A stretch of 64,000 nucleotides of DNA from JAYFQE01 sp034927345 (GCA_034927345.1 JAYFQE010000015.1:62001-126000), one strand, 5' to 3'; counted from the first letter of the stretch, positions 8,141 to 17,412 are shown. Numbers and translations are program-made. Notes: generated by a model not told the origin, from the letters alone.

Positions 8141-9922
8141 CTATAAAGACTCCATACGGCGCTTTTCGATCTGCCGGAAACTCAGCCCCTGGTCAAGCTG
8201 CCGGCGGCAGACATCCATGTCCATGGCTTCGCTGATTCTTTGAACGCCCAGCGACTGCAGATCATTCATAAAGCTTATTTGCCGGCGTTGACGGTCAGGC
8301 TGCTCGTCCGGCAAAGCAAAGAGCTGCACATAAAGGAGCGGCAGCCGCAATTTTTTAACGCGCTTCAGGATTTCCGGGTCATCGGCCGCTTGCTCTGCGC
8401 GGTCGAAACAATCTGACGCCTGTTCCAGAAAAGCTGCCGAAAGCCGGTTTTTGTCGGGCGAATCATAAATGCCGGCGTGAACCTTGCTGCGCGCGGTTTC
8501 CTGCCAAAAGAGATCGAGATACCGCCTGATCCAGACGGCTGCGTGACTATAGCACCCTGCCAGAAAATCATTGATGACAGCGTCGACATCGCAGCGTTCA
8601 TCCCAAAGCAGTTTGGCGAGTACATAAGCCTTCAATTCGGAAAAATCTCCGCCCGCCGACTGGCCGTTTCCTTGTTCGAAAATCCCTTTTACCTGGTTTT
8701 TGATAAAAAACTGTATATTGGGCTGAAAAACAGGCAGATTCGGGAAAGGCATCAGATAGTGGTTGAAATTCGTAACGTAATCCCAGATGTACAGCTGTTT
8801 GCTGATCTTCGACCAGCCCGCCAGATCATCGGCGAAAATCGTATCCGGCCGGCCGGATAAATTAAAGGGAAAACTGATTTCGCGGCATTCTTCGAGCGGG
8901 TGCGAAAAGCAGCACTCAATCGAGCAGAGGCGGACGACGACGTTGGGTTCCGGCTTGATGTGCCTGGGCGGTTTACGGGTATACTGGTAAGCCAGCGTGT
9001 CGATCAGAACATCGGGAAATTCAGCCGCGACGGCTCTGGCAATCTGGTTGACGAAATAAATGAGCGTTCCGCTGTGGCTGCCTTCTTCCTGGTCCAGCCG
9101 GCGACAGGATTCGCATTGGCAGGGATTGTAGCAGTCATTCTGCGAAACGGAAACGATCCGTGCGTCCGGTTCGTCTTTCAGCCATTGCCGGACCTGTTTT
9201 ATGGCGATAACCGCAACTTCCGGATTAGTCAGGCAAAGCTGGGTTTTTTCGGACAGCCTGTGGCCGTCAACCTCGGAAAAGTATTCCGGGTGCTCCGCGA
9301 AATACTCGCCGGCAGGAACCAGTTGATCAAAGGTGTGGACAAAATGGGCGTATGAAATGTTGCCGCCATGTTCCGGGTCGAGTTTTTGGGTATGGCCGTT
9401 GATTTTATTTCTGACAAGCCAGTCCTGATCAAAAACATCAAAGCAATAGAGATCCCGATAATCCAGTGAAGGCTGGCCAACGATATTGATGTCCGGCAGC
9501 TCAAGCCGGGAACGGCGCGGAATTTTATCGACAGTCGGCGTAAACCAGCGGCAGCCCAGATATTTTTCAAGAAAGGAATAAACGCCGTACAGCGTTCCGC
9601 GCGGACTGCCGCCCAGAATAAGCAAGCTGTCATTCGCCGTGCGGATGGTAAAACGCTCCCCGGTCAAGGCCTCCTGGCCAGATTCCGGATCGGCGAGGGG
9701 AAAGAGCGCCGTCGCATGATTGCCGGGCCCGACCAGAATCTCGAAAGGTTCAACGGGCGTTTGGTCGTCCTCAATGGCAAGGCAAACCCCGGTGCTTTCC
9801 AGCAAGAAGCGCTGCAATTCTTGCGCAGCCCTGATTTCCGCGGGCGCCGCCGATCGGCTGATGATGATTCGCCACTTGGTTTGACCGTTTTCAACGATTA
9901 AGTGATTTTCTTTCGTTTGCAT
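8141..9922 (-). CDS. DUF4838 protein, glycoside hydrolase-like
   Basis: A 593-residue protein. Residues about 1-125 look like the alpha/beta N-terminal domain seen before GH20 and GH67 barrels (AAQELQRFLLESTG, GGSPRGTLYGVYSFLEKYLGCRW). The central DUF4838 region contains VSQNDCYNPCQCESCRRLD followed by EEGSHSGTLIYFVNQIA, a conserved cysteine-rich stretch of this family. No signal peptide, so probably cytoplasmic. The catalytic activity of DUF4838 is not established to my knowledge; a role on oligosaccharides is inferred. It converges on the lactate operon with one base between stops and no terminator. Confidence 0.75.
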   Translation of the reverse strand: MQTKENHLIVENGQTKWRIIISRSAAPAEIRAAQELQRFLLESTGVCLAIEDDQTPVEPFEILVGPGNHATALFPLADPESGQEALTGERFTIRTANDSLLILGGSPRGTLYGVYSFLEKYLGCRWFTPTVDKIPRRSRLELPDINIVGQPSLDYRDLYCFDVFDQDWLVRNKINGHTQKLDPEHGGNISYAHFVHTFDQLVPAGEYFAEHPEYFSEVDGHRLSEKTQLCLTNPEVAVIAIKQVRQWLKDEPDARIVSVSQNDCYNPCQCESCRRLDQEEGSHSGTLIYFVNQIARAVAAEFPDVLIDTLAYQYTRKPPRHIKPEPNVVVRLCSIECCFSHPLEECREISFPFNLSGRPDTIFADDLAGWSKISKQLYIWDYVTNFNHYLMPFPNLPVFQPNIQFFIKNQVKGIFEQGNGQSAGGDFSELKAYVLAKLLWDERCDVDAVINDFLAGCYSHAAVWIRRYLDLFWQETARSKVHAGIYDSPDKNRLSAAFLEQASDCFDRAEQAADDPEILKRVKKLRLPLLYVQLFALPDEQPDRQRRQISFMNDLQSLGVQRISEAMDMDVCRRQLDQGLSFRQIEKRRMESL

Positions 9923-10013
9923 CCTGGCTCCAATTCTCCTTTCAACACGATAAAAGGGCTGTCTGTGGGCATACCGCTGATGCGGATTTTATCTGCCGAT
10001 TAAGACTATTTTC

Positions 10014-10042
10014 AGTATAATGAATGACCCTTCTTTTGTCCA
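10014..10042 (-). promoter_or_regulatory. Promoter for the DUF4838 gene
   Basis: On the minus strand, TGGACA (10037-10042) and TATACT (10014-10019) are separated by 17 bases. It lies about 90 bases before the start at 9922. The rest of 9923-10219 shows nothing else I can name. Confidence 0.55.
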
Positions 10043-10219
10043 CCGAATGTCGGTATACTGATAGCAAACAGACAACTGACAACCATATGGCGCAGCCTGA
10101 ATCCGAAAAATCACCGGCCGGTTGTTTTATTCTCAACAGATTTGCGCTGGCAAGAATAAACAGTTTTCAATAGAGTGATTAAAGCAACCAAAATCATTTT
10201 GCCGGGAGGGCGGAAAACC

Positions 10220-11005
10220 ATGAAAATGAATATCGGCGAGAATTTAAGAAAACTCAGAATACGAAAAGACCTGACACAGGAGCAGCTTGCGGAGTTTTTC
10301 AACGTGTCGCCGCAAGCGATAAGCCGCTGGGAAAACAATTCGGCCTATCCCGACATAACGGCGCTTCCGGGCCTGGCGAATTTCTATCATATCTCCATTG
10401 ATGAGCTCATCGGCATGGACGAAATTCGCAAAGCAGAAAACCTGGACCAAATATTTCGCCAAGAACACGACGATATGATTGCCGGCCAAGTCGATCAGGC
10501 GATCCATATGCTTCAGGACGCGATAAAACTTTATCCGGATCATAACGGGCTTCTATCTGAACTTGCTTTGGCCATAACCGTGAAGGCCAACGAGCGTGAA
10601 GATCCTGAAGCGATAGAACAAGCGATTACTTTGTCGGAACGGGTGCTGCGGAATCCTATCAGCGCGAAACTGAGAAGCACGACGACAGTCAATCTCTGCT
10701 TTTTATATTTAAAAGCAGGCCTTCATCATCAAGCCGAAGCGGTAGTCCAATCGCTGCCGCATATTTGGGAAAGCAGAGAAATCGTGATGCCCGAATTGTA
10801 CGGCGGCGATGAATATATCGGGCAGCTAAAAATATCGGCCCGTCTGGCCATGACCATCCTCTGCAGAAAAATAAAAGCGGCGGAAAACCGTAAATTCGCC
10901 AATGTGGACAACAGCCTGATTTCCGGCGTTGAAGCGGATGCTGAGGCGGATATCCATGAAATGCTGGAGATAATAGAACATTTTTTTAATGAAAAGCAAA
11001 ATTAG
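10220..11005 (+). CDS. XRE-family regulator with helical (TPR-like) C-terminus
   Basis: A 261-residue protein. Residues about 4-60 are a Cro/CI helix-turn-helix (NLRKLRIRKDLTQEQLAEFFNVSPQAISRWENN, then SAYPDITALPGLANFYHISIDELIG). The remainder is helical, with repeats resembling TPR (DQAIHMLQDAIKLYPDHNGLLSELALAI and a similar block after it). The start at 10220 follows GGGAGGGCGG. This layout is common among clostridial regulators that bind peptides or partner proteins. Its target is not clear; the AraC-GGDEF gene lies 110 bases downstream. Confidence 0.8.
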   Translation: MKMNIGENLRKLRIRKDLTQEQLAEFFNVSPQAISRWENNSAYPDITALPGLANFYHISIDELIGMDEIRKAENLDQIFRQEHDDMIAGQVDQAIHMLQDAIKLYPDHNGLLSELALAITVKANEREDPEAIEQAITLSERVLRNPISAKLRSTTTVNLCFLYLKAGLHHQAEAVVQSLPHIWESREIVMPELYGGDEYIGQLKISARLAMTILCRKIKAAENRKFANVDNSLISGVEADAEADIHEMLEIIEHFFNEKQN

Positions 11006-11115
11006 CCGGTCGGCCGTCCGAAAATGGCCGGCGCGTTATTTATGCTCAAATCGTCAAGCATAAATATAAAATACCTTTTATACTGTCTTTACAACCGGTT
11101 GACAGAGGCGCGGCA

Positions 11116-11913
11116 ATGAATAAATTTATGATTTTAACGGAGTCCATCAATTTCATAGAGTTGAATCTCTGCGAGCCGGTTACGCGCAGAGATATAGCCA
11201 GTCATTGCCATGTCTCCGTATCCATGCTCGAAAAACTGTTTCGCTACGCATTAAACCTGAGTATTAAGGATTATATTGAACGGCGGCGCATGACAAACGC
11301 AGCCCATGATATTGCTAAAGCGAATATGACTATAACGGATGCGGCCATGAAATATCAATATAATTCCATTGAAGTTTTTTCGCGCACCTTTAAACGAGTA
11401 TGGAACGTCAATCCATCTGAGTTCAAAGAAAACTGGAAGTTCACCGGCTTATTCCCCAAAATCAATTATGAGTATAACGAAGGAGATGATTTTTATATGG
11501 CACGGAAAAAAGTCGACTTAAGCGACGCATATGATTTCTTTAGAAAATCAAAAGGCAGTTATGTTTTATGCTTCGATGCTCAGCACTTGTCCGGACTCAA
11601 CGCCATATCGAGAAAAGCCGGTGATCTGGCTATTCTGGAAATGGCTTCGCGCATTGATAACGCCGCTTCCGACGAGATGCTCGTTATACGCATCGGCGGC
11701 GACGAATTTGCTATGGTAACCGGCCTATATGAAAAAGAACGCGCGCAAAAACTAGCCGATCAAGTTCTCGAAGAGAATGGCAAGCCCATTCTTGTTGAAG
11801 GAAAAGAATACCCCTTGTCGCTCTGGTGCGGCATGACGCAAATCCCCGAATCGTTGCGTTACAGTGAGTTCTTCACCGACCTGCACAACACAATTGAAAA
11901 CAGCAAAGGTTAG
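11116..11913 (+). CDS. AraC helix-turn-helix fused to a GGDEF-type domain
   Basis: A 265-residue fusion. Residues about 1-108 are an AraC/XylS DNA-binding domain (PVTRRDIASHCHVSVSMLEKLFRYALNLSIKDYIERRRM, then the second helix-turn-helix ending NPSEFKENW). Residues about 145-260 resemble a compact GGDEF domain: FDAQHLSGLNAISRKAGD at the metal-site position and an exact RIGGDEF at residues 192-198. The usual DIDHFKxxND and GHxxGD elements are degenerate, although Asp154 and Asp170 are kept. It may make or sense cyclic di-GMP, or be a catalytically dead sensor. Its stop overlaps the convergent GNAT gene by four bases. Confidence 0.75.
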   Translation: MNKFMILTESINFIELNLCEPVTRRDIASHCHVSVSMLEKLFRYALNLSIKDYIERRRMTNAAHDIAKANMTITDAAMKYQYNSIEVFSRTFKRVWNVNPSEFKENWKFTGLFPKINYEYNEGDDFYMARKKVDLSDAYDFFRKSKGSYVLCFDAQHLSGLNAISRKAGDLAILEMASRIDNAASDEMLVIRIGGDEFAMVTGLYEKERAQKLADQVLEENGKPILVEGKEYPLSLWCGMTQIPESLRYSEFFTDLHNTIENSKG

Positions 11914-12437
11914 GGCTTGTCTTCCAGACTGATGTAATACAGATTAATATCGGCGAACTGACCGCCGTTCATCCGGAATCCGCCCGGAATTGTGCCCAGC
12001 CGATGGAAGCCGAGTTTTTTATAAAGCCGGTTGGCGGCCGTATTCGTGCTGACGACGGCGTTAAATTGTAAAAGGGTAAATCCTAAGCGCCTTCCCTGAG
12101 CCAGGCAGTCGCGGACCAGCAGTTCGCCGATGCCCCGGCCGCGGATCCGGCTGTTTACCGCGAAAGAAGCATTGGCAATATGGCCGCAGCGTCCGATGTT
12201 ATTGGGGTGCAGAATGTAAAGCCCAACAATTTCATTGCCTGACGCCGCAACTCCGGCATAAGTTTGAGCGGCAAAGAAAACCCGTGCCTCATCCGGGGAC
12301 AGGGAATCTGTTTGCGGGAAAGCGTCGCCTGCTTCGACAACCGTGTTCCAGATGGCCGTCATGGCCGGGATGTCTGGCTGTTGAAATTCGCGTACGATCA
12401 AGGGCATATCAGAATCATTAACGGCGGACATCTTCAT
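11910..12437 (-). CDS. GNAT-family N-acetyltransferase
   Basis: A 175-residue acetyltransferase. The acetyl-CoA loop is NSRIRGRGIGELLVRDCLAQG near residues 94-114, followed by NAVVSTNTAANRLYKKLGFHRLGTIPGGF, the usual motif B region. Closest in style to PhnO/Pat-type amino-acid or toxin N-acetyltransferases; substrate unknown. The gene runs convergent to the AraC-GGDEF gene, sharing TTAG at 11910-11913, so their 3' ends overlap. Confidence 0.85.
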   Translation of the reverse strand: MKMSAVNDSDMPLIVREFQQPDIPAMTAIWNTVVEAGDAFPQTDSLSPDEARVFFAAQTYAGVAASGNEIVGLYILHPNNIGRCGHIANASFAVNSRIRGRGIGELLVRDCLAQGRRLGFTLLQFNAVVSTNTAANRLYKKLGFHRLGTIPGGFRMNGGQFADINLYYISLEDKP

Positions 12438-12619
12438 TCCTGACTTTCATTTCTTTACTCAGATGAATTGATTATAACGATATTAAATAAAAAAGTAAAA
12501 TTAAATTTAACACATTTTTACGATAGTGCAAGTTATAGCCGCATGATATAATTCATATGAAAAGATGAAGCATAAATGTATACGAAACAAATAAGCGAGC
12601 GTGAGGAGTTGCATAACCT

Positions 12620-14323
12620 TTGCCAACAACCGAAAAGACCGGATTCAACTTCATAAAAACCGAACCGATCGCCAGGGGCTGGTCGGAAGACAAAAAGTAC
12701 TGTGTGACAAAAGAAGACGGTACGCGATACCTGCTTCGTATTTCTCCCGCCGAGCGTTACGATAAACGGAAAGCGCTATTTGACCTGCTGAAGAAAGTGG
12801 CGGCGCTTGATCTGCCGATGTGCCGTCCCGTTGAATTCGGCACTTGCCCGGCCGGCGTCTATTCTTTACAGAGCTGGATTGACGGCGCCGACGCCGAGGA
12901 TGTGATTCCGCTGATGTCCGACACGGAACAGTATGTTTACGGCCTGAAAGCCGGGACGCTCTTGAAGAAGATTCATTCCATTCCCGCGCCCGAAACGCAG
13001 GAACCGTGGAATATACGATTCAACCGGAAAATCGACTCGAAAATACAGTGTTATCGCCAATGCCCGATTCAATATGACGGCGGCGAAAGATTCGTCGCTT
13101 ATCTCGATGCCAATCGTCATCTGCTCGACGGCAGACCGCAGTCCTTTCAACATGGCGATTATCACATCGGCAACATGATGATCGAAAACGGTGAACTGAC
13201 AATTATCGATTTCGACCGTTTTGATTTCGGCGATCCGTGGGAAGAATTTAACCGGATTGTTTGGTGTGCTCAAAAAAGTCCGTTATTTGCGTCGGGTATG
13301 ATCAACGGCTATTTTGACGGCAAGCCGCCGCAAGAATTCTGGCCGCTGCTGGCGCTTTATATTACGAGCAACACCCTTTCATCCGTATCCTGGGCGATAC
13401 CGTTCGGACAGGCTGAGATAGACACCATGCTGAATCAGGCAAAAGAAGTGCTCCAATGGTACGATGGCATGAATCGTGTTGTGCCGGCATGGTATTTTCA
13501 AGGCTATTATCTTCAATACGCGGACAAAATCCCTTATAAACTGAAAACGCCTTATGATTTCAGCTTTTTACAAAAATACGGCCAGGTGTTCAAGATATTT
13601 GACGATCAAGATTCAGGAAACCTTTGCTTTGGCACGGAAAAGGACGGGAGTCGCTATTTCATCAAATATGCCGGAGCGCCGGCGGAGCAATATAGCGGAA
13701 CGCCCGAAGCTGCCGTCGCCCGTCTGAAAGCAACCGTTGCGGCGTATGAAGATTTGCGGCATCCGAACCTGATTGAATTCGTTCAGGCGGAAGAAATCGG
13801 CGGCGGATTTGCCATGGTGTTTAAATGGGCAGACGGCGCCTGTATGGGTAAAATGTATCCTCAGTCGCGACAGGAATTTTTACGGGCGACACAAACGGAG
13901 AGACTGGGCATATTCAAGGTGATTTTGTCTTTTCATGAACACGCGGCGAAAAAAGGCTATGTGGCTGTCGACTTTTATGACAGCAGCTTTTTGTATGATG
14001 CCGCGGCGCAGAAGACGGTGATTTGCGATATCGATTTTTATGCCAAAACGCCGTATATCAATAAACAAGGCCGGATGTGGGGCAGCTCGCGCTTTATGTC
14101 GCCGGAGGAACATCGGCTGGGCGCCGTGATCGATGAACGAACGAACGTCTACACGATGGGCGCAACCGCGTTTGCCTTATTTGCGAATGATCGGCGAGAC
14201 CGTGAAAGCTGGACGCTTTCCGAAGGAAAATATGAAACGGCAGCCCAGGCGGTCAGCGATGCCAGGGAAAACCGGCAGCAGACAATCAGCCGGTTTATCG
14301 AAGCGTGGGAGGCGGCAGAATGA
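12620..14323 (+). CDS. Tandem kinase: APH-type phosphotransferase plus protein-kinase-like domain
   Basis: A 567-residue protein with two kinase folds. Residues about 15-290 are an aminoglycoside-phosphotransferase-like domain with the catalytic HGDYHIGNMM (from residue 178) and the metal-binding IDFDR (196-200). Residues about 325-560 resemble a Hanks-type kinase: AVDFYDSS in place of the HRD loop, CDIDFY in place of DFG, GSSRFMSPEE as the APE segment and NVYTMGATAFAL after it. The second domain lacks the canonical HRD, so its activity is uncertain. The start is TTG, with GAGGAG about a dozen bases upstream; TATAAT at 12547-12552 is a possible -10. ATGA coupling to the next gene suggests joint function. 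Confidence 0.75.
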   Translation: MPTTEKTGFNFIKTEPIARGWSEDKKYCVTKEDGTRYLLRISPAERYDKRKALFDLLKKVAALDLPMCRPVEFGTCPAGVYSLQSWIDGADAEDVIPLMSDTEQYVYGLKAGTLLKKIHSIPAPETQEPWNIRFNRKIDSKIQCYRQCPIQYDGGERFVAYLDANRHLLDGRPQSFQHGDYHIGNMMIENGELTIIDFDRFDFGDPWEEFNRIVWCAQKSPLFASGMINGYFDGKPPQEFWPLLALYITSNTLSSVSWAIPFGQAEIDTMLNQAKEVLQWYDGMNRVVPAWYFQGYYLQYADKIPYKLKTPYDFSFLQKYGQVFKIFDDQDSGNLCFGTEKDGSRYFIKYAGAPAEQYSGTPEAAVARLKATVAAYEDLRHPNLIEFVQAEEIGGGFAMVFKWADGACMGKMYPQSRQEFLRATQTERLGIFKVILSFHEHAAKKGYVAVDFYDSSFLYDAAAQKTVICDIDFYAKTPYINKQGRMWGSSRFMSPEEHRLGAVIDERTNVYTMGATAFALFANDRRDRESWTLSEGKYETAAQAVSDARENRQQTISRFIEAWEAAE

Positions 14324-15315
14324 ATCTTTCCGGCTTGATTCCGCCTGACTTTTCCGGCTGCATTCTGGTAACCCAAAACGGCGCGCCGCTTTTCGAAGGC
14401 AGCTTTGGTTATCTGGATTTACCGAATAAAATACAAAACAGGATGGATACTCGTTTTGCGACCGCCTCGGCGGGCAAAGCGTTTGTCGCCTCGGCGATTT
14501 TACAGCTTATTGAGATGAACCGGCTGCGGTTTAGCAGTGCCATCGGCGAATTGTTCGATTATGATTGGCGGGCGATCGACCGCGGGATAACGGTCGAACA
14601 GCTACTGACGCATACCTCGGGCATTCCTGATTATTTCGACGAGCGTACGATGGAGGATTACGACGATCTGTGGCGCGATTACCCGAATTATAAAATTCGC
14701 GCCTCATCCGATCTTCTGCCGCTCTTTATGGACAAACCGATGATGTACCCGCGCGGAGAACGCTTTCAATATAACAATACCGGATTTGTCGTTCTGGGGT
14801 TGATCATCGAAAAAATAACAGGCGTTCTGTTTGACGAATATTTGCGGAAAAACTTGTTTGAACCGTGCGGCATGATGGATACCGGGTATTTTGAGCTGGA
14901 TCGTTTACCGGAGCGGTGCGCGAATGCCTATATCCTGGACAAGCGGCGCGGCGGTTATTATACCAACATCTACAGCGTCGATGTCAAAGGCACGGGCGCG
15001 GGCGGCGCATTTACGACGGTCTGGGATGTCCAGAGATTCTGGAATGCCCTGCTCGGTCATCAGCTGCTGTCGGAGACAATGACCCGGACGATGTTTTCGC
15101 CGCACGCCGGCGCCGGCCATGATCATTACGGACTCGGCATTTGGCTGGATCAAACCGCGGACGGCGGTTATGCGCCGCGTTTTGAAGGCTGCGATCCGGG
15201 CGTCGGTTTCATATCCGGTTATGATGAAAGCGGATTATGCATCACTGTTGTCAGTAATTTCGGGCAAAATGTATGGCAAATACAGCGGGATATCATCAGG
15301 GCATTAAAGCCATAA
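14320..15315 (+). CDS. Class C beta-lactamase-like serine hydrolase
   Basis: A 331-residue member of the AmpC/PBP-E fold. The catalytic SxxK is SAGK at residues 50-53 and the YxN element is YNN at 151-153; the third KTG-like position appears replaced (EGCDPGVGF). THTSGIPDYF and MDTGYF are further family marks. The start is ATG at 14320, overlapping the kinase stop as ATGA, with GGGAGG upstream; this excludes the GTG at 14305. No signal peptide, so it is probably cytoplasmic and more likely an esterase or peptidase than a true beta-lactamase. Confidence 0.82.
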   Translation: MNLSGLIPPDFSGCILVTQNGAPLFEGSFGYLDLPNKIQNRMDTRFATASAGKAFVASAILQLIEMNRLRFSSAIGELFDYDWRAIDRGITVEQLLTHTSGIPDYFDERTMEDYDDLWRDYPNYKIRASSDLLPLFMDKPMMYPRGERFQYNNTGFVVLGLIIEKITGVLFDEYLRKNLFEPCGMMDTGYFELDRLPERCANAYILDKRRGGYYTNIYSVDVKGTGAGGAFTTVWDVQRFWNALLGHQLLSETMTRTMFSPHAGAGHDHYGLGIWLDQTADGGYAPRFEGCDPGVGFISGYDESGLCITVVSNFGQNVWQIQRDIIRALKP

Positions 15316-15377
15316 CTTCTTTACGTCGAATCTTTCTGGATTGATCAGTCTATTTTTTACAATTCTGTTTTTCAGGC

Positions 15378-15406
15378 TTGACAAGTCTGTTTCCCAATGG
15401 TATGTT
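15378..15406 (+). promoter_or_regulatory. Promoter of the GntR/ABC operon
   Basis: TTGACA at 15378-15383 and TATGTT at 15401-15406, 17 bases apart, upstream of the YtrA-type regulator gene. Confidence 0.65.
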
Positions 15407-15407
15407 T

Positions 15408-15429
15408 GTGTAGCGGTTAACTACTACAC
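15408..15429 (+). promoter_or_regulatory. Operator for the YtrA-type GntR regulator
   Basis: GTGTAG (15408-15413) and CTACAC (15424-15429) form an inverted repeat around a central GTTAAC, an imperfect 22-bp palindrome. A second pair, CGGTTA (15414-15419) and TAACCG (15434-15439), overlaps it. It begins just after the -10, where a repressor would block transcription. YtrA-family regulators typically bind such a site in front of their own operon. Confidence 0.6.
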
Positions 15430-15462
15430 TAACTAACCGTTTGTATTGAGGAGGGATCAGAG

Positions 15463-15831
15463 TTGTCTTTTAATGACGAGCGTCCGATTTTTCTCCAGAT
15501 TGCAGAACAATTGGAGGAAGGTATACTCTCCGGCGCTTATCCGGAGGAAAGCCGTATACCGTCGATAACTGAATATTCGCTGACTTATAAAATCAACCCT
15601 GCAACTGCCTTGAAGGGCATCAATCTGCTGGTGGATTCAGGATTATTGTATAAAAAGAGAGGCTTGGGCATGTTTGTGTCAACAGGGGCTAAGGAAACAT
15701 TGAAATCCCGGCGCAACGATCTTTTTTATCGGGATTACATCAAAAAACTGATACGGGAGGCTAAGAATTTAGGCCTGACGGCTGCTGAACTAGACAAAAT
15801 GATAAAGCGAGGTTTTGAAGATGCCGATTGA
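15463..15831 (+). CDS. YtrA-type GntR regulator
   Basis: A 122-residue protein: GntR winged helix at about residues 6-75 (IFLQIAEQLEEGILSGAYPEESRIPSITEYSLTYKINPATALKGINLL) and a short helical tail without a ligand domain, as in the YtrA subfamily. The start is TTG at 15463 behind a GAGGAGGG ribosome site. Such regulators normally repress the ABC transporter genes that follow; here the ATPase gene overlaps its end by 11 bases. Confidence 0.85.
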   Translation: MSFNDERPIFLQIAEQLEEGILSGAYPEESRIPSITEYSLTYKINPATALKGINLLVDSGLLYKKRGLGMFVSTGAKETLKSRRNDLFYRDYIKKLIREAKNLGLTAAELDKMIKRGFEDAD

Positions 15832-16675
15832 GATTGAAAATGTGACTAAGTATTTTGGCGATACCTGCGCGTTGAGCCATATGACGATGAAGCTGGAAGA
15901 CAATAAAATATATGGCCTTCTGGGCAATAACGGCGCGGGTAAAACAACGCTGATGAATATCATAACCGGCCGGCAGTATCCTTCGGAAGGCACGGTGACG
16001 CTGGACGGCGAATCCATAACCAATAATGACGCGGCGCTGGGTAAAATCTTTCTGGTGGCCGAACAGAACATGTTTCCCGAGGATATGAAAGTTAAAAAAG
16101 CTTTCGACGCGGCAGCACTGTTTTATCCCGGCTTCGACCGCCAGTATGCCGAGAAGCTGGCAGCGAAATTCGGCCTGAACACGAAGAAGCGAATCAAAAC
16201 GCTTTCTACCGGATATTCCTCGATTCTCCGGCTGATCCTCGGCTTGTCTGTCAATACGCCGTACTTGATTTTTGACGAACCGGTTTTAGGGTTGGACGCG
16301 CAGCATCGGGATATGTTCTATCGTCTTTTACTGGAGAAGTATGCCGAAAATCCCTGCACGATCGTGATCTCTACGCACTTGATTGCCGAAGCGGCAGAGC
16401 TGATCGAACATGCTTTGATCATCCGCAACGGCAAGCTTCTCAAAGATTGTGCCAGAGAAACCCTGACGGCGGATGCCTATGCGGTATCCGGTCCGGCGAA
16501 CCTGGTTGACCAATATATCATGGGGAAACAGGTTTTAAGCACCAACGCGTTTGGCGGTTTGAAAACAGCTTGCGTGAAGGGGCAGCGTGATGAAATGCCG
16601 GAGGCATTAGAATACGCTCCGATTAATTTGCAGGACTATTTCATTAGCTTGATGGAGGAAGAAGACAGAAAATGA
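15821..16675 (+). CDS. ABC transporter ATP-binding protein (YtrB-like)
   Basis: A 284-residue ATPase. Walker A is GNNGAGKTTLM near residues 37-47; the signature region reads LSTGYSSILRLILGLS in place of LSGGQ; Walker B is YLIFDEPVLGLD. These atypical signatures occur in the YtrB-type exporters that pair with short GntR regulators. Start at ATG 15821 with GAGG at 15809-15812; a TTG six bases earlier is less likely. It overlaps both neighbours, so one operon. Confidence 0.88.
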   Translation: MPIEIENVTKYFGDTCALSHMTMKLEDNKIYGLLGNNGAGKTTLMNIITGRQYPSEGTVTLDGESITNNDAALGKIFLVAEQNMFPEDMKVKKAFDAAALFYPGFDRQYAEKLAAKFGLNTKKRIKTLSTGYSSILRLILGLSVNTPYLIFDEPVLGLDAQHRDMFYRLLLEKYAENPCTIVISTHLIAEAAELIEHALIIRNGKLLKDCARETLTADAYAVSGPANLVDQYIMGKQVLSTNAFGGLKTACVKGQRDEMPEALEYAPINLQDYFISLMEEEDRK

Positions 16676-17412
16676 GCATGAATATCAAACCTGCTTTTCG
16701 TTATCAAATGAAGAGTTACTTGAAAGGCGGCATAACGATCTATCTGATTCTCATGGCTATTATTGCCGCTCTGCTGATCGGTTTAATCAATGTCCGGTCA
16801 AGCACGGCGACGACCGTTTCTTTTTCCGGGATCAGCATTACGACAGCCATTTTCTTGTTTGTGACGGGTATCGTCAACATCCGCAGCGATTTACGGCTTT
16901 GCCTGCAATATGGCGTTTCGCGGCGTACTTCTTATATCAGCGAACTGCTGGTCATCGGATCTATTTCGGCTGTCCTGGCGGCGGCGGGCGAACTGCTGTC
17001 GGGCGTCATACAGCTGATCACCGCGCATGATCAGCAATTCTTGATGTCCGATCTATATCAGTTGATTTTTTTGGGCTCGGAAAAAACGACGCTGAATTTC
17101 AGCCAGCATATCCTGAGCGCTTTAATCAACGTTGGCCTGATGTCCGCAGCCTGTTTATTCGGCATGTTCTTCTCGTTGATGTTCTGGCGTCTGAACAAAT
17201 TCTGGACGGTCGTGGCTGCCCTCTCCATTCCGGTGCTGCTCAATGTCGTCCCAATCCTGATCAGTGTGTCGGGACTGGATTTGAAGCCTTTCCTGAAATG
17301 GGTTGTTTCCTCGCCTTTCTGCTTGATTCTTTCCTTTATTCTTATGGCGGCGTTTTTCGGCATCATCAACTGGCTAATGCTGCGCAAAGCCAATATCAGG
17401 GAAGCCAACTAG
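16672..17412 (+). CDS. ABC transporter permease (YtrC/D-like)
   Basis: A 246-residue membrane protein with about six hydrophobic segments (for example IYLILMAIIAALLIGLI near the start and LILSFILMAAFFGIINWLM near the end). The ATG overlaps the ATPase stop codon (ATGA), so translation is coupled. It forms the membrane part of the preceding ATPase. The substrate is unknown; related operons respond to cell-wall antibiotics. Confidence 0.82.
   Translation: MSMNIKPAFRYQMKSYLKGGITIYLILMAIIAALLIGLINVRSSTATTVSFSGISITTAIFLFVTGIVNIRSDLRLCLQYGVSRRTSYISELLVIGSISAVLAAAGELLSGVIQLITAHDQQFLMSDLYQLIFLGSEKTTLNFSQHILSALINVGLMSAACLFGMFFSLMFWRLNKFWTVVAALSIPVLLNVVPILISVSGLDLKPFLKWVVSSPFCLILSFILMAAFFGIINWLMLRKANIREAN

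Noticed and set aside
14320..15315. Antibiotic resistance beta-lactamase
   Set aside because: SxxK and YxN are present, but there is no signal peptide and no KTG triad, so a cytoplasmic esterase or peptidase is the better reading.
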